Assembly (NCBI GenBank): GCA_907163375.1
Contig: CAJQUW010008924.1
Coordinates: 620,001-684,000 of the forward strand
DNA length: 64,000 nt
Direction: 5' to 3'
DNA from: Prostheceraeus crozeri
Taxonomy: Eukaryota > Platyhelminthes > Polycladida > Euryleptidae
The translations under genes were made by a program, and so were the position numbers. Of the stretch, positions 1 to 10,482 are shown one piece after another. Each line of letters opens with the position of its first letter. Position 1 is the first letter of the stretch. Under the pieces are notes generated by a model. That model ran no database searches and was not told the DNA's origin. It worked only from the letters and a program-made list of their open reading frames with translations.

Positions 1-2665
1 TAGATTTATGATTGCTACATAATCTTTTCTGTATCGTTCGACTCTGGTCAAATAGAGCAGAAATTTCTCTATTCTTCCATAATTCCAGTCTTCTTTCGAT
101 GCATTGCCTGATTTCACTTGTTTTGCACTTTTTTGAAGTTCTTTGTAAGATAAGAGCAGGCATAGTCATAAGAGCTTTCTAGCATACATCTCCATCTGGT
201 AATTTTGAACACCAATCATTGATTTGTATGGTCATTTCATTTATGAATATCTTTCCACAATTACCTTTGAGCAGATCAAACAAATTATTTCTTCAGATTA
301 CAATTTCTTCATAAATATTTTCTATGCTTGATCGACAAGAATTCGGTAAGTTGCAAGTGATTAAACCTCAGACACCTGGGCCTTTCCACACCCTCTGAGA
401 CCTGAGGGGGGTCCAGTGGACCCCTTTTACAAATTCCTTGTTTACCTGCTTATATCGATGTCAAATCATTAGGAAAGTTGATTTCAAGTAAAAAAATGAT
501 GCTTCCGTGTCGCAAGTTGATATAACTAATCCTTAAATTGCATTTTATCCTTCTCAGTAAACACATGCGAAAATTTGGTGTTTTGTATTTCAACGACATT
601 TAGCACGGTATCAGTTGTACTTAGAGTCGATTTTACGATGTTTGCTGTCGCCATGTAACCTCAGATAGTTGATTTTAATCAAATTGATTTATTCCATGCA
701 GCATGGGCCCTACATTTAGCCATTTTTCAAATTTATCCGCATCAATCGGAAATAGGCCTAAACTGAGCCATACCTGCTGCATTTTAAGACCCTCAAAAGT
801 GGAGATCTCAAACTCATCAATTACTGTGAAAACTTTGCCAACAGTCTGTTTTTAGTGAACTATGAACTATACTTTTTTTGAACTATGAATGTAATAATGG
901 CTTTCATTTTGAACATTGATTTATGCGGATTTGTTCATGTAGGCCAACCATGCACGATCATGTGCGAAAACAAAATATTCCCATTTTGCGACCTTCTAAC
1001 ATAACGCACATGTGCGACCATGATGCAAACATTGAATAAATGAATTTCACTCATTATGCACCAATGTGGACATGCACGAAATCATTTTTCATCTGATAGT
1101 TATGGGAATTGTTATGGGAATTTCTACACTCTCTGGTGAGGGGTCCAGTGGACCCCCTAGGCCTATCTACCATACTTCTACCGATTCAATTGAAATGAAA
1201 TAGCACATGCAGATTCCTTGTCAAAAATGATGATTTTACATGGCCATAAACGGTTGATACATCCTCAGCACAAAAAGTGAAATAGAAAAATATGGCTCCG
1301 CCCCTCAGACTTGAGGGCGAAACGTTTTGTGATATTTATTTCTTGTTTTACAATATATATAACTCTCTGTTGAAGAACACATCCTTTCTGAATTGATAGC
1401 CTATATACCAACCGATTAATTCAATGGATCAAATATTTCAATGTGCAGTAACCTGATAGAATTATATCGATCGATGGCTTCGAGATCGGCAAAATTGATA
1501 CACATCCTTAAAAATACCAAGTATGCAAATTTGCTATTTTGATTTCTGCAGGCTTTAAAATCCCAAAAAAACATTTTCTAATAACCATGCAGACATTATT
1601 TGCGGATATTTTTCTACCTTCTTCGCACCATCGGATAGATCAATTCGCTATCTATCGCAGCAATATTTCAAATTTTCTATGCTGTTTGTATGACATGTAG
1701 TCAACAGGTTCAGTAGCTTAGAATAAGACAAACTGTTTTTGTTAAAGGACCCATCATGCAGGGAAACAGGTTTTTCGAAAATTCAAGGAGCTGACAGAAA
1801 GCTTCGGCTATGTGCTACCCATACGCCAAAATGAAAAGTCATCCTAGTACTAGAACTTATAAAAAGTCGCTTTATGAAAAAGAGTAGTCTTGTACCAGGA
1901 CTATTTTAAACATTGCACTAATAATTCGGTGGCTGAAAAGCTAACGAGAGATGTTATGTAGGTACCGGTCCGATACTCAAGCATGAATTTTTTTATTGAT
2001 ATAATTAACTGACGTCTGTGTATCTGCGGTAAATAATTACTTTTTCCTTATCGTTGAATAAATATAATTGCAACAATCTCACTGGTGTTGATCAATAATT
2101 GCAACTAATTACTGGCACCTGAATGCGTCATATGTAAAGCAGTCCTACTATAGCGATAGCGTTTTAAATAAAATCTTGATGCAATAATCGAATTACGATA
2201 TTACGAATTTAATTCAACCGGTTTCAAATGGAGGCCAAATTTGAGTTCCCACCCTTCGTCAGTAATTTGAACAAAATTCTGTTTGTTGGCTACAAGCCCC
2301 TGAAGAAGAGTGAGAGTTCGAATTTGGTTTCCACTCGAAACTGGTTGAATTAGCACTCATTATCGAGATTTCAGTTAAGATTTCTTCTCTAAACAATTGA
2401 ATTATTTTGCATCGTCAAGCGATCCGTCGCCTAGAGCCCTTTTCACAACTTTATATCTATAGGCCTCCTTTTCACAAATTGTTGGCCATTTTCACATTGA
2501 ACATATATGTGAAATTCATCTAGGTATGTCGCAGCAATGGTAAACCATGCTTGATATTGACCTCTACTTGAAACAAAGGATAAAAGCATGTATCACTTGA
2601 TCGAATTGAGGAAAATAATAGCCAACATTTATCACTAGCTTTACGGACACTTTGAAGTTTGAAAT
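1..2665. other. AT-rich intergenic DNA, no gene recognised
   Basis: I find no credible coding region here on either strand. The one structural feature is a 17-base near-palindrome, GGGGTCCAGTGGACCCC, at 408-424 and again in the same orientation at 1140-1156, each preceded by a similar CTCTG...GAG context. Such short hairpins sit near the ends of piggyBac-like elements (compare the next element), so a decayed non-autonomous element is possible, but I could not define its ends. Confidence 0.5.
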
Positions 2666-2666
2666 A

Positions 2667-2698
2667 CCTAGATTGACTGAGGTGTCGTTTTCGACACC
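2667..2698 (+). repeat. piggyBac left terminal inverted repeat with hairpin
   Basis: CCTAGATTGACTGAGGTGTCG followed by TTTTCGACACC; inverted partner at 5113-5145. The internal GGTGTCG/CGACACC halves fold on themselves. Confidence 0.75.
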
Positions 2699-2939
2699 AA
2701 CTCGCAATTTCTTTTCTAGTATTGCTTTTTGATTCGTGATATAAAATATTGATAATCAATATCCCTGCAAACTTTGTCAGAGAAAGAATACCACGAAAAT
2801 ATTGATGATTTCAAAATGCTAACGCATGCATGCGAAAAAATTACTACAGCGTTTTCACCAAATCTCTGACAAAAATGTTCCAAATTCAATCGAAATTCAT
2901 CTTCATCAACAGTTAAGACATCTAACAAGAGTAAGTTTG

Positions 2940-4553
2940 AATTTTGGACTTGCACAGCGGCCACATGTTGACTTGCTACAGGATGTGCACTAAGTCAGTG
3001 CCGCATTTTGACAAGAGGATGTATGACATTCTCGGCGTTTCCTTTGTTCGATGTTCACATTTATTGTGAGTGGGGTATTTGTCGAAGAAGCATCTATTTT
3101 TCTCAAATGTTCAATAAGTTCTAGGAGAAAGCACCGGCGCGTTATTGCTTTCTTCGACACATGAGTGAATAGCACTCCTGCTTTGATGACCGCAATGTCT
3201 ATGATATTTGACCACATAGCCAACGGCCATCTCCTTGATGCTGAACGCGTTGTGTAAGGACGCAGCACTTTATCCACAGAATCGACACCAACTTTATTCT
3301 TGTTATAATTAAAAGCCATTTCAGGCTTTCGCTTTCCTTCATGTTGAGTATCGGGTTTTGAGTGCAGCGTAGAGTATAGACAGACGGTTTTCCTCTCTTT
3401 CGTTTGGTATTTCACAAATGGTGAGTTGTCGTGTAGATAGAAAGAACTTGTGTGTTTCAGCCTTCACAGGATTTGTCACTGTGTCGCATAATTCACGTCG
3501 ATTTTTTCAGATGGTCCCTACAATCGAAGTCTTGTGGTGAAGGGCAAGCTTTGTGGCAAGAGGGAGCGAAGTAAAAAGTTATCGCAACAAATGTTGTAAC
3601 CTTGCCCACGAATTTGTTTGAATCAATTTCAATACGACAGATTCAGCCAACGGAATATCGCCACGCTCATTACGCTCTTGTGCACCAAGATATGGAATTA
3701 TATTGATGACATATTTCGTTTCGACGTTGACCAACAGCCAGAATTTCAAACCAAACTTATCGGGCTTGTTTTGCATGTGTGCTATGAAACCGCATCGTGT
3801 CTGGAGAGATAGTAATTGTTCATCTATAGTCAACGAATAGTTACAAGTGAACTTAAACTAACATTACTCACAAATTTCTGAAACACTTCACGCAATGGAA
3901 GAAATTGTCATTTGAAGGAGATCTCAAGCGTTTAGGTTTGTCATCAAGTCTTAGAAACTTCAAAATTTTGAGGAAACGATCACGTGCCATAGTTCTGCTA
4001 AACATTTGAATTCCGTAAGTAGTGTTCAAGAAAAACGACACAGGATGATTTTTTCCATTACAGACCACGAGCATACATCAGAGACAAGAATTTCTCAATT
4101 TCTGCAGTTAGTAGAAAGTTTTTGTCGCCTCTTCCTTCAGCTTCTTCATTCGTATGCGCAACAATCTGGCGTAGAACAGACTCGTCAAGGTATTGCTTCC
4201 ATGCGTCAAGGTGTCAAGACAGAAGATTGAATGGAGGTTCGGCAACCAGGAGAAGCAGCAAAAATATTATGGGCCGCAGTCCTTCCTAGACAAGAAGCAT
4301 TTGAAGCATTTGATGGAATGGAAGTCCATATAGCACCATGTCGACCAGTTACACTCACAGATCTTCATGATCTTGACGAATTTGAATGATTGACCACATC
4401 GCTCTGGTATTGCCAGAGTCAGAGTCTTCTGATGCGCATTCGTGAACTATATTATGATTCTGCAATTTCTTCGTCGGATAACTCATTATCAGTGTCCCAA
4501 TCATTTAGAATTCTAACTGTATCTGTCACGGTCAATTTTTTTCGTGTTGCCAT
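2940..4553 (-). pseudogene. piggyBac transposase pseudogene (DDE_Tnp_1_7 family)
   Basis: Read on the minus strand from a likely ATG at 4553. The order is: an acidic N-terminus containing ILNDWDTDNELSDEE; a segment with FLSLMYARGL and then MARDRFLKILKFLRLDD (about 4074-3940); MTIDEQLLS and KPDKFGLKFWLL (3833-3700), the piggyBac catalytic core region; and KPEMAFNYNKNKVGVDSVDK...RRWPLAMW (3330-3200). It closes with a Cys-rich C-terminus (CHTSSC...CTSC...TCGRC, about 3010-2950). The order and motifs match piggyBac transposases. The frame is broken by several stops and shifts, for example the TAA at 4452-4454, the TGA-interrupted region near 4080, and a stop inside the Cys-rich tail. It is a dead gene and the only coding content of the element. 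Confidence 0.85.
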
Positions 4554-5112
4554 TTTGTGTCGCGATTGAATATTGCAGTGTTTCTGTAAGTCACAGCTAT
4601 GAATACAAGCTCGTAGATCTACACAGCAGTCAGTCAAATGCTAGTAAATCAATAAATGTATTGCAATCTGAAGTAGGCCTATGATGTGTAAAACGTGGTT
4701 GACTTGATGTATAGACATTTCACAGGCACAGTTTGAGGACAGTGCAAAATTGTAGACATCGCAACTAACTGAATGGTCTGTCTCATCTCTATGAATTCCC
4801 TGAGGAGATATCTATGCTGCCATATTACTTTCCTGAGAATCGACATGTTCCATCACTTAGTGAAAGTAATCACTTTATCCATTCATGAGTCTACCGTGAA
4901 TTGACTAACTGGCACTAACACTTTGGTGTCGAAACCGACACCTCAGCAAAAATAGGGGTTCTTTCCTAAACAGTGGCCCTCTCACTGTCCTAGAGCATCA
5001 ATGTCAAGTATTAGCATCAACTACAAGCTCATACCGAACTATGAAAAGTCAGTTAATCTGTTGCCATTATACGACGAATACATGAAAAATTAGCATTGTA
5101 CAAAATTTTGTT

Positions 5113-5149
5113 AGTGTCGAAAACGACACCTCCGTAATTCTAGTGTTAA
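5113..5149 (-). repeat. piggyBac right terminal inverted repeat plus TTAA
   Basis: The inverted partner of 2667-2698. It contains GTGTCGAAAACGACACC and ends at 5145, directly against TTAA at 5146-5149. Confidence 0.78.
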
Positions 5150-5834
5150 GACATACATCAAAAACAACATCAATAGAAAACACTTAGCTTTCCAGACTGA
5201 TGCTTGAAATAAATGCATCAATACTGTAATCGCCAACTGAATATATCACCTGGCGGAGTTCCATTTCAGATTGACTTACAATTTTATTGCATAAATCTCA
5301 CTGTTTCAAGCCATATGGTATATACATGCATGTCATTCAAATCAGCGAGATCGAGGCGATTCAGCATCACTAAATGTGGCACTTGGAATACATTCAACCT
5401 CAGAAAGCGATCGTCCTGATAAGAGATTTAGTACGTATTTTTGTTTCTCTGTCAAAAAGTTGTCTATATGCGCACATCTGACGGATTTATTTGTAGATCA
5501 TATTCTTTAAAATTAAAGAGCAACAGTGTAATGAAATACTTATTTTAGTCATTTGTATCGCCGCTTACCAAATGTACGTCATGAAATATGCTGACAATGA
5601 AAATGTTCCTGTACCTATTTTTAACGACTGTAATCAAATCAAATAGGTTGATTTTAAAACCAAACCTGTAGAGGAACCTGAAGGAATCAGACAGATCGCA
5701 GCAGAAGGAATCTTTATTTATTGTCAATCAGCAATACTCCATGCTACAGAGTGCTTAGAATATATACACGCTGAAACTCAAATGCATATTCAGATGTCAA
5801 AAGCTCGAAAAATGATTGCGGAACGATACTTTAT
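5150..5834. other. Intergenic, nothing recognised
   Basis: AT-rich sequence between the piggyBac element and the start of the duplicated unit. I see no gene, RNA or clear repeat. Confidence 0.5.
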
Positions 5835-6046
5835 TTATTTAATTAGGTACAATGAAATCAAGCAATTGGAGACAACAGATCGATAAAATTTACTGATATT
5901 TAAACTACATTATTTATACATGCACTAAGATCAATTAGATGACTCAGAGAAGTTGCAAGCTCCTCAGTCTTGCTCCTGATGTATTGCGCAGTGGGTTATC
6001 AATCTTAGTGTCTCAGGAAAACCATGCATAGATGACATGGATTTGT

Positions 6047-6421
6047 TCATTCTCTATGCTGAGGAGGTTCTTCCTCTCCTTGAGCAGCTAGCATGCCCGC
6101 GACACCTATCCCATTTGTTAATGTTCTGCCTCGACTCCTTCTTCCTCCTCTTCGTCCCAATCGAGCACTTTTTCGAAAAATTTTTTTGAAAAATGGTCTC
6201 TTACTTCTTTCATTCTTGACTATTGAGTCCTGAAAGAGACCCGCATATTCTCTTTTCACAATCTCGTGCTTGTTCACATCCAGCTTATTGCTTTCACTTT
6301 TCGCCTTACCATGCAATTCAGTTTTTCTTTCAATATCATTGCTTGGAGCATGGGACATTCCACCGAGAATAAAACTGGCCATGAGAACTCCGAGAATTAT
6401 GAAGAGTACGGAAGTCGGCAT
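6047..6421 (-). CDS. Secreted cationic peptide precursor, copy A (candidate antimicrobial peptide)
   Basis: 124 residues from the ATG at 6421. I chose this ATG because a good splice acceptor (TTTATCTTTCAG) lies three bases upstream, so the 12 upstream in-frame residues are probably intron and 5' UTR. Residues 1-25 form a signal peptide (MPTSVLFIILGVLMASF, then ILGGMSHA). A mixed-charge propiece follows, with dibasic sites: VKR at about residue 58 and RSKR at about 76. After RSKR comes a strongly basic core starting PFFKKIFRKSARLGRR, then GGRRSRGRT, then a Gly/Ala stretch and an acidic tail ending QHRE. Signal peptide, propiece, dibasic cleavage and cationic core are the architecture of invertebrate antimicrobial peptide precursors. 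There are no cysteines. I do not recognise a named family, and the function is inferred. Copies B and C share the first half but not the core. Confidence 0.6.
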   Translation of the reverse strand: MPTSVLFIILGVLMASFILGGMSHAPSNDIERKTELHGKAKSESNKLDVNKHEIVKREYAGLFQDSIVKNERSKRPFFKKIFRKSARLGRRGGRRSRGRTLTNGIGVAGMLAAQGEEEPPQHRE

Positions 6422-6440
6422 TATCTGAAAGATAAATATA
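6422..6440 (-). promoter_or_regulatory. Predicted splice acceptor before the peptide exon
   Basis: On the minus strand a pyrimidine-rich TTTATCTTTCAG ends at 6425, followed by ATA and the ATG. It is conserved in copies B and C. It implies an upstream non-coding exon, which I could not place. Confidence 0.45.
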
Positions 6441-7914
6441 TATTTCATAAGATTCAAACCATCAGAAACTAATTATAATTTCATATCATAAAATAAAGAA
6501 TAGCGGCTTCAGCAGATACCGAGGGCACAGAATTAGATTCATCTGCGCGCTTCGGTTTCCTAGAAAGGAAGGGTTACATGTAACCTTAATATCGAAGTGG
6601 CACATGGCACATCACAGAATTGGACAACTTGCTCCTTCTCGAATGGATAATTCGTGGAAATGGCAAACAATAAGCTGTCAGCAGAGGACGCCAGAGCTAG
6701 TGAGAGATGCGTGCGTGCTGTGATATATCACTTCGCACACACCAAAACACACATCGCTGTCTTGGCTGACATTTGATTCAGTATGCACTATACAGCGAGA
6801 AATGCCGAGAGGATGTGAAAACATCAAATGAACTATTTTTCGTACGCCTGCTACTTTTTTAGTAATGATCGGAAGGGCCAACATTATGGAGAAAACTTGT
6901 GCGCAATGATCTGAATTCTTCGGATCTGAAGGAATTTTGGCTATCGAAGCACATATTAGGTAGCAGGTATTAGGAATTCCTTTTTGCCCACTAAATACGT
7001 TCCTCGATGTGCCGTCTATTTCGTATTAATCACACTTCTAGCAAACCGAAGCAGATAAACAAAATATTTAATTCTGTGTATCACACTATCAAGTATCTTG
7101 ATAGAAGGGAGACTTGGTCTATAATCACTGGAAAAGGGCCTCCAGTGTGCATTTTATGTACCTTTAATCAGTCGCATAGTATTTTTGTGTTTGCATATGA
7201 AATACGTGTGGATTAAAAAAATTTGGATTCAAAAGTAGGATGGGCTCTCTCATCTACCCTTCTTATTGCACGGGTTCCCAAACTCCGGACTGCGGTTCGA
7301 ATCCGGATCGCGGCATTATTTTCACGGACCGACATGATCTCGTGACGAACACGCTTCATATGATCTCCCTGCAACATATTTCGCTATCAATCAAGCTTCA
7401 GTTCTATTTCTATAAAGCACAACCAGTTTCTTGTCTCGCATTAACTCTCTCTAGATGGATCCTTTTATGCAAGAACGTTTGGTAGTCTCACATTTCAGTG
7501 TTTTCCAAATCAAAATGTTGGAAGCTGTAGCTCGATTTTGCCTGATAGAGCGACAAAATTCTGTAGTAATTTCTCACCTCTTTGAACGACGTCGTTTCTT
7601 TCATAGAAAACTTTTGAAATATTATCGGAATCGAAGGTCAGTACTAACTGCAGGTAAAAAGATTAGTAGAAAATAGAGAAGGATATCACTAAATATTTTG
7701 AAATCAGGCGCAGGGGTAGTGAATGAATCAAAGATTAATATTTGTACGTAAAGCTTACATAAAAGTACAAGATTTGAGATTGAATACATAATGATGCCTA
7801 AGAAGAACTGCAAATTGCAACGAGCAAATTGCACGATTTGTTGTAATATCTGAATTAAATATCATATTGCATCGTTTCTTGAAATTTACATCTTTATTAC
7901 ATATAAAATCCGAT

Positions 7915-10482
7915 AAATATATTTATATTATTTATACTCCCTGATGATATTGACCGGTGGTCAATGAAATGCGTATCGGAGTTTGTAATAATTTTTCTAA
8001 TTCATACATTTTTTATATTTTCTATCAATATAATAAACACTTGGCCTATTCCCAGATTTTCTAATTATTTTATAATGCACGGTCAAGGCATTTTCTACAC
8101 TTACGCTAGTTTTATTAGCGTGCTTAAGTCTCTCAAACCCGTTCAAATATAATATAATAAGCTTATTCTAGCAAACAATTGAGTCAGACCTCAGTCATTT
8201 GTAAAAAAAGTGAAACAATGTTTCCACGCGATGCAAATTCAAAAACTGAAGGAAATCTGCATGCATACATTTTCCTAGTCTTATTTGTACGTATGGACAA
8301 GTGTTTTATGTAGACGTCGTCGATTGGCAGTTCTGTGTAGTACAGTCGAATCGCTAAATTTAATGATCAGTGACTTCATGTCATTATAGACCCTCTAATG
8401 AAAAATATATTAATTAATACAAGTACAGTAATTATATGATTGCACAACAACACATGAATTATATTGCCTGATTAATCACATTACAACAATCACTACCGGG
8501 GAAATATTTATTAAGTTATAAGACAAACACTGAACAATAATTCAAACTTAATCACTGATCTGAGCTGCGTGTCATGTCACGACTGCCACGAATTGACGGT
8601 GCTTCATCTCCTCATCCATGAAACATGTCATGTACACATGTCTTGATTATTTTATTGTTATGCATGTCTTGTATTTATGTGCCAATCTAATAACACTGTT
8701 CTGTCTATTTTTATGGTAAATTTGAAAATAAACAAATTCCTATCATTATGTTATCCTATTATTTTGATGAGCCATTGACATGCTTTGATGTTTTGAATAT
8801 AAGGCGAATGGTCTTAATTTGAATGCAACGTGATTTACGTTGATCACAACAACCTTTAATCTGACTTGAGTTTTAAAATAGAATACTGCAGGTTTCTGTC
8901 TGAATGCAGCACATTTGAATTGAAATTCAAAAGGCATTGTTACTTAACCGACAAATGGAATTTTCTAGGTCTAGATATTGCATTATGTGGAAAAATGCAT
9001 GTGACGAAATGACAAAAAATTTCATAACACCTTATCCTAATGCAGTCGAATATCGCTTAATTGTCGGCTAAGTAAAACATTTCAGGAAAAAGACTACCTT
9101 TGTATACCGTAGGAAGCATCAACATACTATTATTTGTAATTTGAAGTGACGATAAAGGAAATGCATTACCTCTATGATGCGTTGGTTTTCTCGAAATGTA
9201 TCAACTAAACCAAAAATAGTAACTGAATGATGATGCAGACAGATCACAAAAGGCAACTTTTTCAATATCAATTTGAATAATCGAAGTGTGTTGCTATAGC
9301 TAGAATCGATTTTAATTTTGAATACTTATATTGATGAACATAGAAATGGATTTATATGCATTATTCATTTCTATCATATCATAGAGCGCGATATGAATGA
9401 AAAATTCAATGCTGCTGTGGTGATAGCAGTTATGCAATACATGTGCAATATCTTACCCGCCAGGAGTAAATAAATGGTTAGAATGTAGCCATGATGCGAC
9501 TGAAGAGATAAGATATTAGACCCCTTCGCTTGTTCTAGACCCATATGGACAACATGCTCTGATATGCAACAAAGGAGGAGATGTGGTGACGCGGCACAAC
9601 AGCATACGAAACGTTCTTTACGATTCCTGTAAACGTGCTTTACTGCGACCCCAACTCGAGAAGGGGAATGGACTTGGTCAGCTTAATCCGGAAACGCGTC
9701 CAGCTGACATTTGCATACCTGATTGGTCTCTCGGCAAGCCAGCGGCCGTGGATGTGACTGTTACGCACCCGCTCAACCACACGAATATAACAGGAGCGAG
9801 CCTAACAGTCCAACATGTGACAGCCACAGCTGAGGACAGGAAGCGGAGCAATAACGGAAAAAATGCCGCGAGTTGGGATGGATATGTCTCCCATTTGCTC
9901 TAACAGCATATGGTGCCCTTGGAGACGAAGCCACCCATTTTATCACTCGCCTTAGTCGCAGACTGTCGACACAAACAGGAGCGGCATTCAGAGATGTTGT
10001 GACATTGTCTATATGTGGAAGAGTCTCCATCTCACTTGTTCGTGCAAGTGCGCAAGGTATCATCAAGCGAAATGCTGCCTCTGTTGGCCGATCAGAGATC
10101 GAGCAATCGGTCAGAACTTTTCCTTGACGGCTTTCTTTTTCGCTTTACTTTTTTCTTTTCATGATTTTTTATAGTTTTTTGTCACCATGGACTCCTAGAT
10201 ATCTTCTGGACAGGAAACTATCACAATTTATAATAACAAAATTATATGGCATAGAAATCAACAATACCATAGAAGCTGTTGTCCACTTACATGGTTGCAG
10301 GTGAGTAATACAAACATGGACGGTAATTAGCTTAAAAATTCACAAATTCAGAATTCAAAGTTCAATGTTGTGTCATCAGGCGGTTTTAAGTGGTCAGCAT
10401 TTTCGGGTTTATATTCAAATCTGAACAGAAAGCGGTAGCTCTGAACGGCGAAATGCTTGCTACCATGTTTGTCGCGAAGAGG
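7915..10482 (+). repeat. Segment repeated inverted at 56288-59507
   Basis: Runs from an ACTCCCTGATGATATTGACCG junction to GCGAAGAGGCC. The inverted copy is near-identical except for a 631-bp hAT MITE inserted at 57288. 8150-9500 has no gene. The last 180 bases (about 10301-10482) also occur at 28507-28690, downstream of a different retroelement tail. A diverged, GC-richer relative of 8480-9385 lies at about 19360-20420. Confidence 0.8.
9520..10127 (+). pseudogene. C-terminal fragment of retroelement polyprotein with restriction-like endonuclease
   Basis: Begins with LDPYGQHALICNKGG, then RHNSIR (9595 on), RPADICIPDW (9694-9723) and AVDVTV (about 9745-9762). It continues in another frame with GWICLPFALTAYGALG and ends SLVRASAQGIIKRNAA. 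This order (Cys/His knuckle, RHN, then a PD-x(n)-D-x-T/K core) parallels the endonuclease domain C-terminal to the reverse transcriptase in R2/CRE/NeSL-type non-LTR elements. One frameshift lies in the A-run near 9860. The reverse transcriptase is missing upstream, where a stop occurs at about 9517. A near-identical inverted copy with an extra stop is at 56648-57255. Confidence 0.65.

Larger units (their letters stand above)
2666..5145 (-). mobile_element. piggyBac-like DNA transposon (decayed)
   Basis: About 2.5 kb, the usual size for piggyBac elements. The right end (5113-5145) abuts a TTAA at 5146-5149, the expected target. The two ends are inverted relative to each other: left CCTAGATTGACTGAGGTGTCG from 2667 and, read inwards from 5145, CACTAGAATTACGGAGGTGT. 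Both run into a small hairpin, GGTGTCG-TTTT-CGACAC(C). A third copy of the hairpin lies subterminally at 4923-4940. The left TTAA is not preserved (flank GAAAT). The transposase is on the minus strand and broken, so the copy cannot move itself. Confidence 0.82.
5835..7914 (-). repeat. Duplicated peptide-gene unit, copy A
   Basis: Near-identical in inverted orientation to about 61940-64000 (copy C), and in direct orientation to 10483-12194 (copy B). It carries the secreted-peptide gene at 6047-6421. It joins abruptly at about 7914 to sequence that lies elsewhere in copy C (about 59507), so copy A has lost the 2.4 kb that copy C holds at that point. A segment near 7270-7310 contains GGTTCGAATCC, a perfect pol III B-box, in all three copies, but no full tRNA fold. 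Confidence 0.85.

Noticed and set aside
7258-7315. A tRNA gene suggested by GGTTCGAATCC
   Set aside because: No matching acceptor stem, A-box or anticodon arm can be formed around it.
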